Positions 1 to 14,234 of a DNA stretch of 64,000 bases are shown here, in pieces. Location: NCBI GenBank assembly GCA_013398055.1, contig VZRS01015043.1:62001-126000 (forward strand), given 5' to 3'. The DNA is from Ifrita kowaldi. Taxonomy: Eukaryota; Chordata; Aves; Passeriformes; Cinclosomatidae. Positions within the stretch are counted from its first letter, which is position 1, and each line of letters opens with the position of its first letter. Made by a program: the position numbers and the translations under genes. A model generated the notes under the pieces. It saw only the letters and a list, made by a program, of their open reading frames with translations, was not told the origin of the DNA and made no database searches.

Positions 1-3000
1 AGTTTGACAAGCCCTGCTCTGCCAGCTCACCCCAGCCACCTCTACCTACCCTGCTCACAGGCCTTTCCAAGCCTGAAGTGCCAATTTAAACACCGAGATA
101 AGCACTTGCCTTGCTTCTGCTGGTGTTTCGAAGAGGAACGAAACATCATGCCATGAATTAGCGACAAGCCAGAATTCATTGTTTTGCCAGCTATTTTTTT
201 TTTTAAATAAAAAGTGGTTCTTCATTTCTGGAAAGCATCTGCAAACATTGTTTCCAAATGAATTGCTTTTAGACTAAACTTTGAATGACAAGCTTCTGAA
301 TGAAGTGAGCTCTTCTAGCAATTTATGAGAGAACTGCCAGCAAATAGTAAAATACATTGTTCAGCTATAATTAGAGCAGCAGACTTAAACAATAAAGTTA
401 GAAGTGTTTGGGCTATACCTGACTTAATTTAGAAGAACATTCTATCAGAAAAAACTGTTTCAGTGTGAGGATGAGTGAGGGAGTACTGATAAACCCATGC
501 TACATTCAATCTAACAGTATCTACATAGCCTTACCAAACAGAAAATTCAACCCCAAATGGAAAGGAACTTGTAGTTCCCAGGGCCTGTGTTAATGCTAGT
601 GAAGTTAAATCAGACAGACAGATGCTACACATTTGAGCAGCAGTACCTAAAACTCCAAGTTTCAGTTGGACAACAGCCATGAGCCAATCTGACCTGCTGA
701 GCTATTCCTAAAATGCCATTGACTCAGTATTAGGATACCAGTGCCATTGTGATGTTAGAGCATGATCAGTTCAGGCTTTGGTTATCAACAGAGAGTGCCA
801 TTATGCCAAATTCATGGACCAAAGTAAAATCTATAATGCATAACAGGAACATAGTTACTTGTGTCACTGTGGAGGTTCATTTAAGTCTTGTGTGTGGGAA
901 GGCTCTGCATCCTTTCAAATCAAGACATTACTCATGGCTGTTTTCCTTCCAAGTAGTTCATCTGTATGAACCACCTCTGATAAGTGTTCTTGCCTGCTCA
1001 TTCATGTGCTGTCTCCCCCACAAAGGTTTTTACCAACAGATTTTAAGAGGAAAGGCTTTTCAGTGATGCACAGTGCAGCGTTTTGGGGCTGCCTGATCCT
1101 GAGGGCTCGGTTCCCCTTTGGCATTTGCCTGGCTGGAGGCAGATGGCTCTGGGGGTCTCCGGCAGCCGGTGAGCAGATGACAGGCTCCGGGTGTGCTGTC
1201 TGCTCCAGCACGCTGCAAGGCAGCCAAACTGAGCTCCTCAGGGCCAGTCCTCCCGTGGCACTCTGAGGACCACTCTAAATCTGGGAAGGAGGTAATCACA
1301 CTGTAGCTGCCTGTGATGTGTCTGCAGCCTTAGAAAGCTGATTAATATTTTCTTTGGGAGTGAGACCTCAATGTAGTCACTCCCAGCAACCTATCCAATT
1401 CTTTTTTAAAGGCTTCAGCATCAGCTATCAGCAGCATACAATCTTACATCAATCAAATTTTATATTTGATATTTACAGAAGCAATGAAATTAAAAGATAC
1501 CATAGGCATATCAAATTGTAGGAGGTACCAAGCCATGGACTGTACTTTGTGCTGGTTTATATCCCAAACTGTGTCAAATCACAAGACTGTTAGATATGTA
1601 AGGGCAGGGATGACCCCACTCTGGAGAGGCATGGCAGTTGGTTGCAACAAAGGCATTTTAAATTTAAGTTTCCCAGAAGTTTGGGGATTGTGAAGATTAA
1701 ATGTTGCTTTGGAATCATCTGTTGTCTGAGGCGTTCAGTCCTGTGCCCTGACCAGACACCACATGCTGCTTGTTCCCTGTGGCAAACCTTTCACACTTGG
1801 CAGCTTGGAGAAAAAACAGAATACATTTGCTGGAACTTCACACATACATTAATCCTTGGCCAGAGTTAAAGGAAAATCAAAACAATCATTTCATGGATAA
1901 AATGTTGAACCATTGAAAAGGGCGACTTCTAATAATGATTTAATCCATATCAGCAAATTGCCCATAGCTGGACCATAAAACTGTCATGGCAAATAGTCCA
2001 GTGTGAAGATTTTAGTCTCTGGGCCAAAAGCACTGGTGTTTCCCACCACCCTCAGAAGCACAATGCATAGCTCAGAGTCTGTGGTAATAGAAGGATCAAT
2101 CACTTTCAGGTGAGGGCACAAAGCACCTCAGCCTGTCCTCCACAGGGGAAAGGGAGACAGAACCCACTCAGAAACAACTGCTAGTGAGGAATGCAGTCTA
2201 AGATACCCTGCTGGGAAAGTGGTTTGTTTGCACAACAGTCTTATGAAAGATGGCCTACTATATAGCTGGGGGGATTTCATTGTTGGTCTTCTACAGCCAG
2301 TGGGGATTTAACCCCACTGATGCTCCCACTGGTCCTCAGATACTCCGTAGTGCAGCAATCTTTGTCCTCAGTAGCCTTACCAGCCATTACACTTCTCATC
2401 CAACAAACATTTGGAAATTCCAGCCTGATTTCTCAAGACCTCCTAAAAAGTAACTGAAGCAATATCCCCAAGTCAAAGATAATCACAAATGCCTTCCTGC
2501 TTGCAGAAAGGAGCTTTAAAACTTAGTCACACAATAGTTCATGTAACTTGGCTGCTGGTGGGAGCAGTGGGAAGGGACAGTGAACCCAAGTAGTGGTTTA
2601 TTGTGGAAGGGAGGAGAAACCGTTGTAATCCATCCCAGAAAATTTGTGCTGTCTGAGTGGGGTCCTATGCATGAACAGACTCCCACTGTTAAGCTCTGGG
2701 GTGATAAGCACTTCAACCTCAGGCAGATGAGGAAAAAGTGCTAGACTGGACCTTCGTGCCTGTTTGTCTGTGAGGTGAGATACTACACTGTGTAAGGAAT
2801 GTGCTCAACTTGGCTCCCCTGGGTTCGTAGAGAAGAGATGAATCCGCACTGTAAATCTGAGCTCATCCCAGAAAAGATGACTTAACTTCTCTAGAGCTTG
2901 CTGGTATTTCTGCTTTTTGTCTACCAGAGAGCATCATCCTTTCAAATTCCAGGCAGAAGCTTCCCAGAATCTCAGCAATATTTTCTATTTTTCACTAGTA

Positions 3001-3464
3001 AATTCAAACAAAAGTATCTTCCCACATGTCTTTGTGCAAGGAGAACCAAGTATTAAGTTGCTCATCCTTCCGGCTCTGCTCTTACACAGCAGAACATGTG
3101 CTGTTGTTGCAGATCCAAACACCACTTCAACACGTACATGCTTCCCAGATTCAAAAACCATTCATAGTGGGGCACAGGACAGGCCTGTGGAAGCTTGCCA
3201 ATGCTCAGGTAAAATTTAAATGAATTGAGTAATGTTTCTTTGGGGTGCTTTGAATGGTTTTGATTAGAACTGCTTAAGCTAAAAGGATCTTTCCTTTAAC
3301 TCTTGTGCACTGCTACTTCCTCAGGAGAGATTTAGAGCAAATTTTCCAGATACAGATGCCTATGTTTGTATTGGAGTGTTACACATCGTCTATGTGGCTA
3401 AGAGGTGCAGATGCAGCTGGCATTATTTTCTTTCTCCAAGCTGCTAAATACATCAAGCTCTAGA

Positions 3465-3465
<1 letters not shown>
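1..3465. other. Gene-free stretch, unique sequence
   Basis: I see no gene here. Open frames on both strands reach at most about 105 codons (for example 749-1066 plus). They lack recognisable domains and overlap one another on opposite strands, as expected by chance. Roughly 1075-1265 is richer in G and C than its surroundings, but it has no TATA box, no clear splice sites and no coding bias. The rest is AT-rich and looks non-repetitive. No retroelement ends were recognised. Confidence 0.6.
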
Positions 3466-3509
<44 letters not shown>

Positions 3510-3552
3510 GTATTTTTCACAACCCCGATAAAAAAAAAAAAAAAAAAAAAAA
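3466..3552. repeat. Two long A tracts separated by 22 nt
   Basis: There is an uninterrupted run of 42 A at 3466-3507, then a 22-nt spacer, then 23 A at 3530-3552. They could be the tails of two decayed retrotransposed sequences or one expanded A tract broken in the middle. I recognise no SINE, LINE or processed-gene body just upstream. Tract length is likely to vary between individuals and to be affected by sequencing error. Confidence 0.9.
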
Positions 3553-6355
3553 GATTGGTACTTTTCAAACCCTGTGTAAAAATAATCAGATGTCATAATC
3601 GTGAGAAAGAAGTCGATGCTGCATCCAAGTCTGAATTTATGCTACAAATTATATTTGAAACATCATAGTGTTGGGATCCTTATGATGGGTTCATTCCTGC
3701 CAGGCAAAAGGCTGACTGCAAAGGTCACTTGTGCCAGGAGTTGGCAGAGCTCCCAACTGGCCTTGCTGGCCAGCTTGGAGGAACCAAATTGCACCAGGGG
3801 AAAAGTCGGGGAGATGAGGAAGGATGGCTGTTGTGCCAGAGCCGCTAAGCAAGAAACCTCAAAGCTATCACATCCAGACAGCCAAAGTGGCAGAATCTGT
3901 TCAAAATGGCATTGATTTAGGAAAGGAGATAAAAGTAAAATAACATTTCATTCTAACTATCATACATGTAAGGCCTACTACTTCTGGGAAAGATTTGTCC
4001 GTTCGCCCAGTCTAGAATTCAGCCCTTGTTTTGAAATGTAGAAAGAGGTGTTTTCTCACCATCCAGAAATATTTTGCGTGGTCCAGAATTCAGGAAATCC
4101 TGTTATACCACACTTAGGAGATGGGTGTCTGTCTGACCTTTAGGAAGCAGAACTAACAGAAGTCATATCAGTCAGAGGTATTTTAAAGCAAAATTAGCAG
4201 CATGGAATCCTGTGGAGTGACCTGACAGGGCAGCATGTGTTTGCTTTACAGCTTGACCTTCCGGCACTAGAAGTTTAAACAAATTCAGAGATTTTTACTG
4301 GCCTTGGTACTTGGCTTCTCTTATCCTATGACACTTCTCACAAACAGTGCAAAATAATTACATATGCAATGGAAAATTGCAATTTTTCTTCCCTGTGACT
4401 TCTTCCCATAATGTAAATCTACTATTTGCCTAAAAACTAACAGGGAGCAGAAGTTATTTAAAGTAAGACTGTATTTTTTTTCTGTTCAGGGCAAATCAAC
4501 TACCAATCAGAAAAAACAAGGGCATAATAAGTGAGTGTCTCCTGAACTCATTTTTGCCATAATCACACATGGGACTGTAGGGAATTGCCAAAACTAGACA
4601 GGTAAATAAATGCGCAGAACTTTCAGAAGACAGTGCGAAGCTAAGGCATGAAGAACAAAGAGATTAAGGGACACAGTATCAACTCTCCCGGGAGACTTAT
4701 TAATGAAGGTGATAGGATTAAAACTAAGAGGACAAAGAATCTTAATGCTTACTTTTCACTCTCTCTGCCCCAGACTTTTCCAGGGAAGGTTTTTGAAAGT
4801 TTGAACACACTCAAATCTAAGGGGATGGAATTAGGAATCTGATCTGGCATCCTGTTTCAGGGACTCTCTATGATCTATGGAGCTGACATGACTGCTCTCA
4901 CACATTACATCTTACAGTAATATTATTGCAGCTGTGAAGAAATCCCAGTGTCTGTATTTCTGGGTGACTACAGATGGACATCATGCCCTGGATATAACCT
5001 TTCGGTATGGCATGTAGTAAACTGCAAATCTACCATGACAATCAGGAACAGAACTTCAAATCAAGAAGCGTTGGTTTTAATTGCTCAACACCCAATGATA
5101 CTGATAGGAATGTGGCAGTCAAAGCAGAATACAAAGCTCTGAAAACACGCCAGTCCTCAAGTCTTCACTATGTCAAAATCATCCCATTATACTGAATTCA
5201 GCATTGGCATGGATGACCAAAACTATTTAGGCACACACACTCAACTGCAATTTAATCTGAGTGATAACTGCAGTCTAGCCCATAGGATTTCCAATTAAAT
5301 GTATTCAAAAGATAGCTTTTATCTCTTCCTCTGTTTAGCAGCAAAGCTAGACATGACAGTTAAAAAATGCATTTACTAAAATATTCTCAGATACAGTTAT
5401 AACCTAGTTTCCGAGACTATGCAATTAGCCGGAATAAAATGGTCTTTAATTTTTACCATTATCTTTTGATCTTCTCTGGGCACCACATTTATCACAAACA
5501 CTGCTCTGAATGAGGCAGAGACACCGTTAGAGTACTTCTGGTGAATAGTTAACAACAATACCAAGAACTAGCACTTACAGGGATTTTTTCCCCCCACTGT
5601 TAGCTCACAGATTGATTTTCTTCTTATGCCTTGACTTTTTTCCTTTAATAAATATTAACAATTTTGAGCCACTGGGAAAGTTGATTAGGAAAAAAAAATT
5701 CAGTATCCCCTAATAATGGCTTTGTTAGAATTGATAACCTCTCGTTGTACAATTAGGCAAGCTTCAGACAAGTAATGAATAACTGGGGAAGCTGAGAAGA
5801 CCTTTTTTTCTCCCCACAAAGTGTTCATGCACACACAAACGCAGAGTAAAAAGTTCATTGCTTATCTCTGCTGCCTTTCTCATAAATGTAATTAAATGTT
5901 TCCCTCATTTGTCCCTGAGAAGGATTACCTTCTCAGGCAGAAACAGCAAAGAAGAAAAGCATGGTTGCACTCTTCTGTTTTTTAAATGCCTGTTATGTGA
6001 GCAGCTTAAAAAGCAGTATGTAGAAAGGTTTTGGGGTTTTTTTTCCCACCGTACCTCTGGCACCATCACTCTGGTGCGTCATTGCCACTCATCTGCTAAA
6101 ACAGACACACAATGTGCTGCGCACTTTGCACGTCTCAAACGAAGGGCTCTGCTGGGCAGCCAGAATGCAGAGTACCCAGCACATCTATCCCATGCTCCCA
6201 GGAGAGGACAAGTGACACAACTGAGTTTTTAGATCCAGATATCTAATTTCATCACTTGTTATTAACTATACAGAGCTGTTCCCTATTGTGTAATTCATCA
6301 ATTACAATAATAGTTCATTGAATTATAATAATAGTTCCTGATCCTATTCTCCACG
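3553..6355. other. Gene-free stretch
   Basis: No gene or known repeat recognised. The longest frame is about 124 codons (5858-6232 plus) with no domain. An 11-bp word (AATAATAGTTC) occurs twice at 21-bp spacing near 6306-6337. The stretch about 5630-5770 is rich in TAAT and ATTA words and has the look of non-coding regulatory sequence, but that is only an impression. Confidence 0.55.
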
Positions 6356-6381
6356 CCCCCCCCCCCCCCCCCTTTTTTTTT
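6356..6381. repeat. C17T9 polypyrimidine tract
   Basis: Seventeen C (6356-6372) are followed directly by nine T (6373-6381) and then ACAG. Such a tract can form an i-motif on this strand, or a triplex, and it also resembles the polypyrimidine part of a splice acceptor. The sequence after it gives no coding exon, so a splice role is unsupported. Confidence 0.9.
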
Positions 6382-9300
6382 ACAGCTAGAGAGTCTACCT
6401 ATTAGCAGTTTCAGGGGTTTATTATTATTCAAAATGAGGTTTAACACCTAAGACAGAAAGCTGTTTTTCTTTTTGAATTGAATCTGGCTGACATTTACCT
6501 AGTCATTTCTCAGATCTACAAGTAAAACAAGAGAAGTAGCTTTGTTATTTCAGTCTGCTTTTATAATTTTTCTAGGCCAGCTTGAATTAAAAAACAAACA
6601 GGAAGCCCATATGCTGGGCTTTGCAAATGAAAAAGCCCTTTGAACAGCTAAAATGGTAGACTAAATTCAGGGGTTGTATGTCAAGTGGTTCAAGGTTTTC
6701 ATCAGAGATAGATACAAGAGTCTGAAGCTAAAATCCCAGCTCTTCTTAAATGAAAACCAAAGACTCACGATCACTTCAGCCCAAGATCATGTAAACCAGT
6801 CAGGAGGAAGGAGGAGCATATCTGACAGTTAAGTTGGAAGGAGTCTAAATTCAATATCCTTGCGTGATTCTTCATTATGAAAGATGTCCCCAGAAGGCAA
6901 CAAACAACCCCAAACAGAGTTAGAGCTTTAGTGAGATCAGAGGTCTATGGAATTTGGTAGATAATAACACTTCTATAAAATATTAAAGTCATTTCTAGAG
7001 CACAAGGAAAATTTCACCCTGTTACAATAATCTACAGATGGATTTAAAATTAATGGAATTAATTCAAGAGTTTTCCATTACATGCTGTAATTTTTCCACA
7101 ACACTGTTGCTATTATCTAAGACTTGGCTGGATGACTCACAAGTACTGGAAGTGACTCATGCTTTCCACTGAGATCACCATTAGGACAGGTAAACCCTGA
7201 AGAAAGGTGCTTCTGGCCGGTATGCAGAGACAGCAATTCACGCATGAAGCCAGGAGACAAACAGATGTTTTCCCAGCTGAACACTCCTAGTCATTTTGGC
7301 CACATCAGAACAAGGCAATTGCAGTGCGGAGACCAGCCAGGCAAGGCTCCAGTCTGTTTGGGGAGGCAAGGGTTCCTCATTTTTGCTTTCTACCATAGCA
7401 TCCAATATCACTTTGACCATTTTGATGCCTTTACAGAATCACTGGCCACTGACGATCTTGTTATAGGTATCAAACATTTTCCAGAAAAAAATGGTTGGCA
7501 TTACCTCCAACTATGAGGACATAGTAGACCCAACAGGGGAAGGAGACTACTACTCACCTAGGCATCATACTGGAAACTCACCAAGCCTATCATACAGTGA
7601 GAAAGATGCCCTCCTTTCCTCTTCTCCCAGTATTTAATGCAGAATGAGGAAAACCAGGACATGGATCATGGTGCATTCCCATGAGTTAAAATACAGATTC
7701 TATGGAAAGCGGTACAGCATAGAGGATCTATAACTTGAGAGGCCTTTTGTCCTGACCAGGAAAAAAACTACCATCTATGCTAGATGGCAAAAAAAAAAAC
7801 TTGAGTAAAACTATGTCAGTTGCTGGAACATGTAGTAGAAGGTAGGTACTTTCCTGTGGTTTAAATGGGTGCTTCCAGCACCTATCTTGGATTCCCAAAT
7901 GGTAGCAGCTCGAGCGAGTTGCACCAGTGCTACACCACATATAGGTTTTGCCACATAGTTTTATTTTTCTACTGGCAGTAAAGTACAGGTAAAATATGTC
8001 AAAAACACGGTGAAAATATGCTCACATAGCTATTGAGAAAGGGATTTGGGGAGAAAGAGCAAGGCACATAGAAAACATATTTTCTACATGAAGTAACTGT
8101 TCTTCCTGCTTAAAAAAAGTCCTTGGGGTTCAACGAGGAATTTCAATAGGAATCCCAAATGTTTGATTCCCCTTGAGCGTGTTCATTAAGCATGTACAGG
8201 CAGACTTTCAAACATACTCACTTCTCAACAACTCCCATTAAGAATAATGAAACTTGCTGTATGCTAAACAAATTAAAGATGTAGCAGGAGCAGGATAAGA
8301 AAGCAAAGCCTTCACAAACACAGCAGTGCCAAGGATCTGCCACTGAGCTCAGCCCTGCCTCTTCTTGGCCTGTTCTCTTATGTTGGTGCTACTGGAAACA
8401 GTTGTCAGATGAGGCAAACATTGTGAGCTGGTTTCTCATTGCAGTCATGCAGCACCTAACCCTGAGAAACTACGGACAACTATGTCATTATTTGGCTTCA
8501 TCATATTTACATTGATCTGACACATATGCAGAGGAATAGGAACCTGGCCCTGAAACTCCACATGCCATGTAGGAAAGGAAAGTCACTTGTTGAGCACCAA
8601 CAGCCTGTTCGATGAGTGCCAAGAATCACAATATATTAATAATATTTTCTTTGTGGTGTTAAGAAGCTTGGAATTAGATCCAAAAGAGCAAAGAAGTTGC
8701 TTGGAAAAAATGTTGTGCACTTTCACTGCCTTCGAATGTCAGCCTGCCAGCATGTCTGATCCTACAGAAGATGAGCCAAAATAAAGAGTGGGTGATTTCC
8801 TTTGCAATGAGGACAACAAAATATATTTGCTATTAGAAACAAGTCATAAAGATGAAAAGAAATGTGGAATGAAAAAAACTATTACGAAATATTTATATTT
8901 CTTGCAAATACTTAAAAATATAATGAAATAATTAAACTCTGATTAAGATTGTCTCCATAAATGGTGGGTAAGGTAATCTGCTGATAGCAACTGTTTTTCC
9001 AAACTGACAGAGCTAAATCAATAGACGTCCCATTTAAGTCAAAACAATGCCCACCAAAAGTTTTGTGTTATCTTAATTGAGGCTGGTTATATGGGTGGAA
9101 GGGAAGAGCAGAAGAAAAAGAAGAAAGATAATCACACTTTAGTTAAATTAACACAAATGTGCTCTTAGCTACCCCACCCGGAGATCCTGGATTTAACAAT
9201 CCTGCTTGTTGTACCTGAGTTTAGAATAATGCCTTCATTCATGCCACCCAGGACACAGGCACAGTTGCTGCTGAAGCCCTTTAATGGGCAATCTCTTAGA

Positions 9301-10201
9301 ATGTTACTCAGCGCATGCTCCAAAGAGCCAACTTCAAACAGGGTAATAAACCCTGCAAAACGGGAAAGGAGAAAGAGAGTAAACAATACTTTAAATGATT
9401 AAAGAGAAAAACCAAGAATATTTCAGATCAAATAAATAACAGAGAAGCCAATAGTGACAATGAATGGCAGCAATAAGATCTTCTCTGTGATCCTAGTGAG
9501 TATGTCTTTGGGGAGATGGGAATATAAGTATCTTTTCACAACACAAGGTGGCTGTGAAGATAAGAATGTTGCAATCTGCAAGGCATTCAGGTACAAGGAT
9601 GATGGAGGTCATATTAACTTACAAAGGTCAAAGTGTGGTCACCTAGAAAATAACCCAAAACAACAAAAAAGAGATCTGTGGCTGCAGCTGGTGTGGGGCT
9701 TTCTCTGTAGCTACAAGTTTCCTACAAATGAGTCTGATACTGTCACCAGCTAATGTTTGCAGACATCCACTAAGCTCTACAGCCAAGCCAACATAATGCA
9801 TGTTAATGTTTCAGCAGACCGTGAAATGTGTAGTAGAAATCCTTTTGCTTCTGGTGTTCCAGGTACTGGTACCTTCCTGACAGTTTAAACTCCTGGATTC
9901 CACCCCGCAGTGCAAAACTGGAACCGGTTTAGTAAAAGCACTGAATCAGTCTCACTGACTGAGCTACTGAATGAGCAGTTTAGTGCTGTAACTACCTACA
10001 TACTGATATACAAACTTTCTGTAAGGTTTTCCTGGGGTCTTATAGGCTTGTAAAGACTGGTATATATGCCACATATATGTAAATATGGATAAATACACAG
10101 GAGAATCCATTTACAGAATTTGAATTTAACCAGAAGTTCAAATCATCTGGGAGGGGTTCTTGGGTTTTGCCATTTTACTTCTTTTACTGCTTTTTTTGCT
10201 C

Positions 10202-10226
10202 CCTTAGAGTGAGGGACACTCTAAGG
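10202..10226. repeat. Perfect 10-bp inverted repeat, 5-nt loop
   Basis: CCTTAGAGTG is followed by AGGGA and then the exact reverse complement CACTCTAAGG. As DNA or RNA it would form a short hairpin. No flanking gene gives it a role. It may be chance, although a perfect 10-bp arm with a 5-nt loop is uncommon. Confidence 0.85.
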
Positions 10227-13200
10227 TTATGTACTAGTTTCAGCCTTCCTCTATTAATTGATAGGTTTTATCTTAGTCCTCCTCCCTGCTGCATATAAAA
10301 ACAAAGGACAGACATGTTAATAGCATCAAGAGATACTGAACGGATATTAAAGGTGATTAACTGGCACACACACCTGGTCACTCACACGAACCCATATCAG
10401 CGTGTTCCATGAGGTTCCATTATACAGCATGCTATAAAATAAGGTTACCAGGCCAAAAACAAATTACTAAATATTTAGATCTGATACCCAGCTGTAACTC
10501 ATACCAAGTCAAAATTCAGCAAGATGAAGTAGGGGGAAGGAAAAGGAAAGACAAGCAATTCAGAAGAGATACTAATTATCTTTTGCAGTTCAAGAAGGGG
10601 AGATACATAAGCAGGGAATTATCTATGTTATATTCAGGGAGAGTTTGGATTACAATCTTTTAATAAAAGGCCATAAATTACTATGTAACAAAATCAGGTA
10701 AAGAAAAGCTCTGTAATGAAGCTGCAGTTATATTCTGGTTTGACTTGGGTGTGGAACAGGGGAGAAATTGCTCATGGGTAGTTTTGGCATCTGTCACAAA
10801 AATGTATTTAAATCTAAGATGAGTTTCAGCTGCAAAGCATGAACATGGATTTCCCCAAAGCTCACAGATGTTTGACTCCAAGGTTTGGTTCAAGCTCATC
10901 TATACGTAAAGAGTTGAATTAACCCATTAAGATTTACTCTAGCTGTTATTTTAAACCTGTTTTGAAAAGTAAAATTAAAAAGGGAATTTGAGCACCTACA
11001 ATTTAAGACAAATTGTTGATCTCTAAACCCAATTGAGATGGATCCAACCAGGTCTGAATAATCACAAATTTCTCACCCCTACCTCCCCAAAGTTGCTTTT
11101 AGTCAAATAACTTGGTATGCAGTCACTGATTATTTTAATTTGCACATTAAGATTTCCACAGTTGCTTTACAGAGTGACAATTCCTTTGGCACTTGATTTG
11201 CCTTCCACACTACACTCCTCTTGCTTTTGTTCCCTGGATCCGGTCTTGAGAGTGCATTCAGCCTATTATCTGATTCTTCTTATTTGTACCTTTCTTTGAT
11301 GCAAAACAGGAGCAAAAAACAACCACCACAAACATGGTTGATGTTCTGAGGTTGCACTTAAAATAGGTGGGGAGGAGTGGGGAGAAGATGTAGCAAGGAA
11401 TAACAAGAACAGTATTTATTTTCAACCAAGCCACTGTCAGAGGGACTCACAAGCCCAGGAGTGTGAAGCAGCTGATGAGGATCAAAGCTACTGCCATTCA
11501 GAATCTCAAGCCCACCACAGTGCTACAGAGGTGATTTAGACTGCTTGCTGCTGCCATCAGCAAAAACAGTGTGTGCTGTGTTCACAGACAAGAAATCCAG
11601 ACTATCCATCTGAAATATTTTGAAAAAAGCAACTGTTGCTTGTTCAGACCTATAGAATTAAAATCTCTCTTTAGATAACCATGTAAACAGCTTATGGTTT
11701 TTCCTTCAGGTAATGGAGCCCAGATCCATTTATACTCTGAACTGTTTTGAGTGACAAAGGCCTAGAGCCAAGGATTTTGCTTCCATTAGCCTTATCATAG
11801 ATGCAGGTCACACCAAACATGAAACACTCCCATTACTCAAGACATACCTCCCACGTCTTCCCATGGAATGAGTAAAAGCCTTTTCTTTAGCTGGCATCAG
11901 TCAACAACCAGTTGCAGTTTGCCATTCCTTTCTCATCTTACCATTTTTTTCTTTCATTTTGACACAGTTCTGACCTTAGATATCCTCAAGGCCTTCATAT
12001 GTGGCAAAGCGTGTGGCCTAATCCTCCTCCTGCTGCCTACATGCTGTGAAAGTCCCATGATGGCATTTCACTTCTGCACCTCGTGCCACAGGTTCCCATG
12101 AATCACCCCACCAAACACCTGTGGTCCATCTGCTGGTGGCCATTTACCCCACAGATTTCTAAACCCAGAAAATATCACCTAAACATCTCACTGCTTGAGA
12201 GGTTTTAAGAAAACAGCAGGACCTCTGTGGTTACAACTGCTCTAGGTAAAGAAAGATCATAGATCAGTGGATAAATGAAGTGTGGCAGCCTGTCATTCAG
12301 TGTTCAGTGGATCAATATCGTCTCAGCATCAGGATACTTGACATCTCTTACCAGGAAAAGGCAAAGAGTGCTCAGGTAGCACACTAGATCCTACATCTGC
12401 CAGCTCTGGCAGATACAGCTTTTCTCTTGCAGCCCAGCTCTGGTAAGCCCCTTTGCATGTTACCCCTCACCTTCTCCGTGTGACAGCAAGGATAGGCCTC
12501 AATCCCGGGACTGAGATCCCAAGACCGAGAAGTCCTGGACACTGACACAGCCCTGCTCACAGGCTGAAAGCCATACTGGCACTCACCACATTACCAAGGA
12601 GGAAGGACCGAACCTATCAGATCGTACATCTCTGACACCACCACTCTCAGAGGACTACCCTTGGCTTGTCACAAGTAAATAAGCCTTGAAGACTAGGGAA
12701 TGGCCACATGTGAAGCTTCCATCCCTACTTGTTCAGGCCCCATTTAGCTTATAATCTCACCAAAATATCCATGGCAGCTTTTTCTGCACAGCACTGCTCT
12801 GCTTCAGGACTATTTGCTGTTTTCTCATCCCAATCCTCATGGTCTGCATGAGTAACTTCCATTAGCAAGGGACACTATCTTGCTTTGACACCTGACTGAT
12901 TTTTTTTTCAGTTTCTTCGTTCAATAGTAGGCAGTCAGAGGTATTTAGGAACAGTACTCAATTAGTAGAACTGTGTCAAGCCCGATTTTTTCATGACAGT
13001 CTTTATAAGTCACCTCTTGGTAATACTGAGTGTGGCATACTGTCTCAAGCACTCAGAAGAATGCAGATATGTGGATCATCTCCCAGAGAAAGAAAAGATG
13101 GCTACTCACTTGTAACTTGAATTCTTTGAGGTCTGCTGTCTAAATCTTTGTTCTTTTTCTGCCTCTCTCACCTTACTCTTGACTATTTCTGCTTGACTCA

Positions 13201-14163
13201 CACTTTCAGAAGAACTGAAGGAAAGGACATTCTCTCCTAGCCCACATGTACACCTAAGAGGGGGGCAGATACTCAATCCGCTATTGCTAAGGAAAAAAGA
13301 ACAACTTAAATGCTGTGTCCTCTTGACTCACAATCGTGAACACACTCAACAGACACAGGATTCTAAGCAACTTTGATTACAGGAAAGTGGCACCACTTAG
13401 GCCTGAGGACATGTGATTTCCTACACATAGGGTAGCTTAGATATCCTCACATTTAATTAAATATTTTGGTTCCTATCCTACAAGAAGGAGAAACGATGCA
13501 AAGTTGCCTTATTACCAGAGTCTTTCTAACTTCATCCAGTGTTGCTGCAAATGCCACAGATGTTGCATATTTGGTAAGACAGCTAAGCTCCACCAGATAT
13601 TCCTGGCTTATATAGCTATGTAAGCACAGATTTTGAAGAAAGTATATTACATTTGGAGTCACTTCAAGTCTTCTTTTGCAATGGAATGGTTATTTCTGGT
13701 GAAGGAACTAAAATAGAAAATAGGGCACAAAGCTGGCAGCATTGCTGACCTGTCATAAATGTGCTTATGATTCTTACATATTTACATTGCAAATATTTTT
13801 AAGTGCTCCTGTTGAAACCCTGTGTTTTGGAAACATCAGCAAATCTTCACATTTTGAGTGAAAATAGAGTCCCACTTTGATGACTAAATAAGTAATGGAA
13901 TTACAGGAAAACAATCCTCTATGTCTACTTTAGCTTAATAAACCATTGATCAGTCATTTGTCAGACTTTCAACTTCCAGCTTCTCCTATTGAAATGGGTT
14001 ACACTCTGGGAAGTATAATTAGGAATACGCTCCTGTGGAATAATTTTGGGTACAGCAGCCTACTGAAAAACACCTCACATTTGTAAAAAAGTTAGAACCT
14101 CAAGTTTCTAAAAAAGTCAGAACAAAATGGCATTTTTGGATGAGAACAATGTGGTGAGACAGG

Positions 14164-14234
14164 CTCTTGTCTTAGGTATTGCCTTCCTTACCTTTTTTTC
14201 CCTTGTCTTAGGTACATACCTTTTCTTAGGTATT
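14164..14234. repeat. Short irregular repeat of CTTAGGTA
   Basis: The word CTTGTCTTAGGTA occurs at 14166-14178 and again at 14202-14214, and the shorter CTTAGGTA a third time at 14225-14232, separated by T-rich stretches. This looks like local slippage or small tandem duplications that have diverged. Confidence 0.7.
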
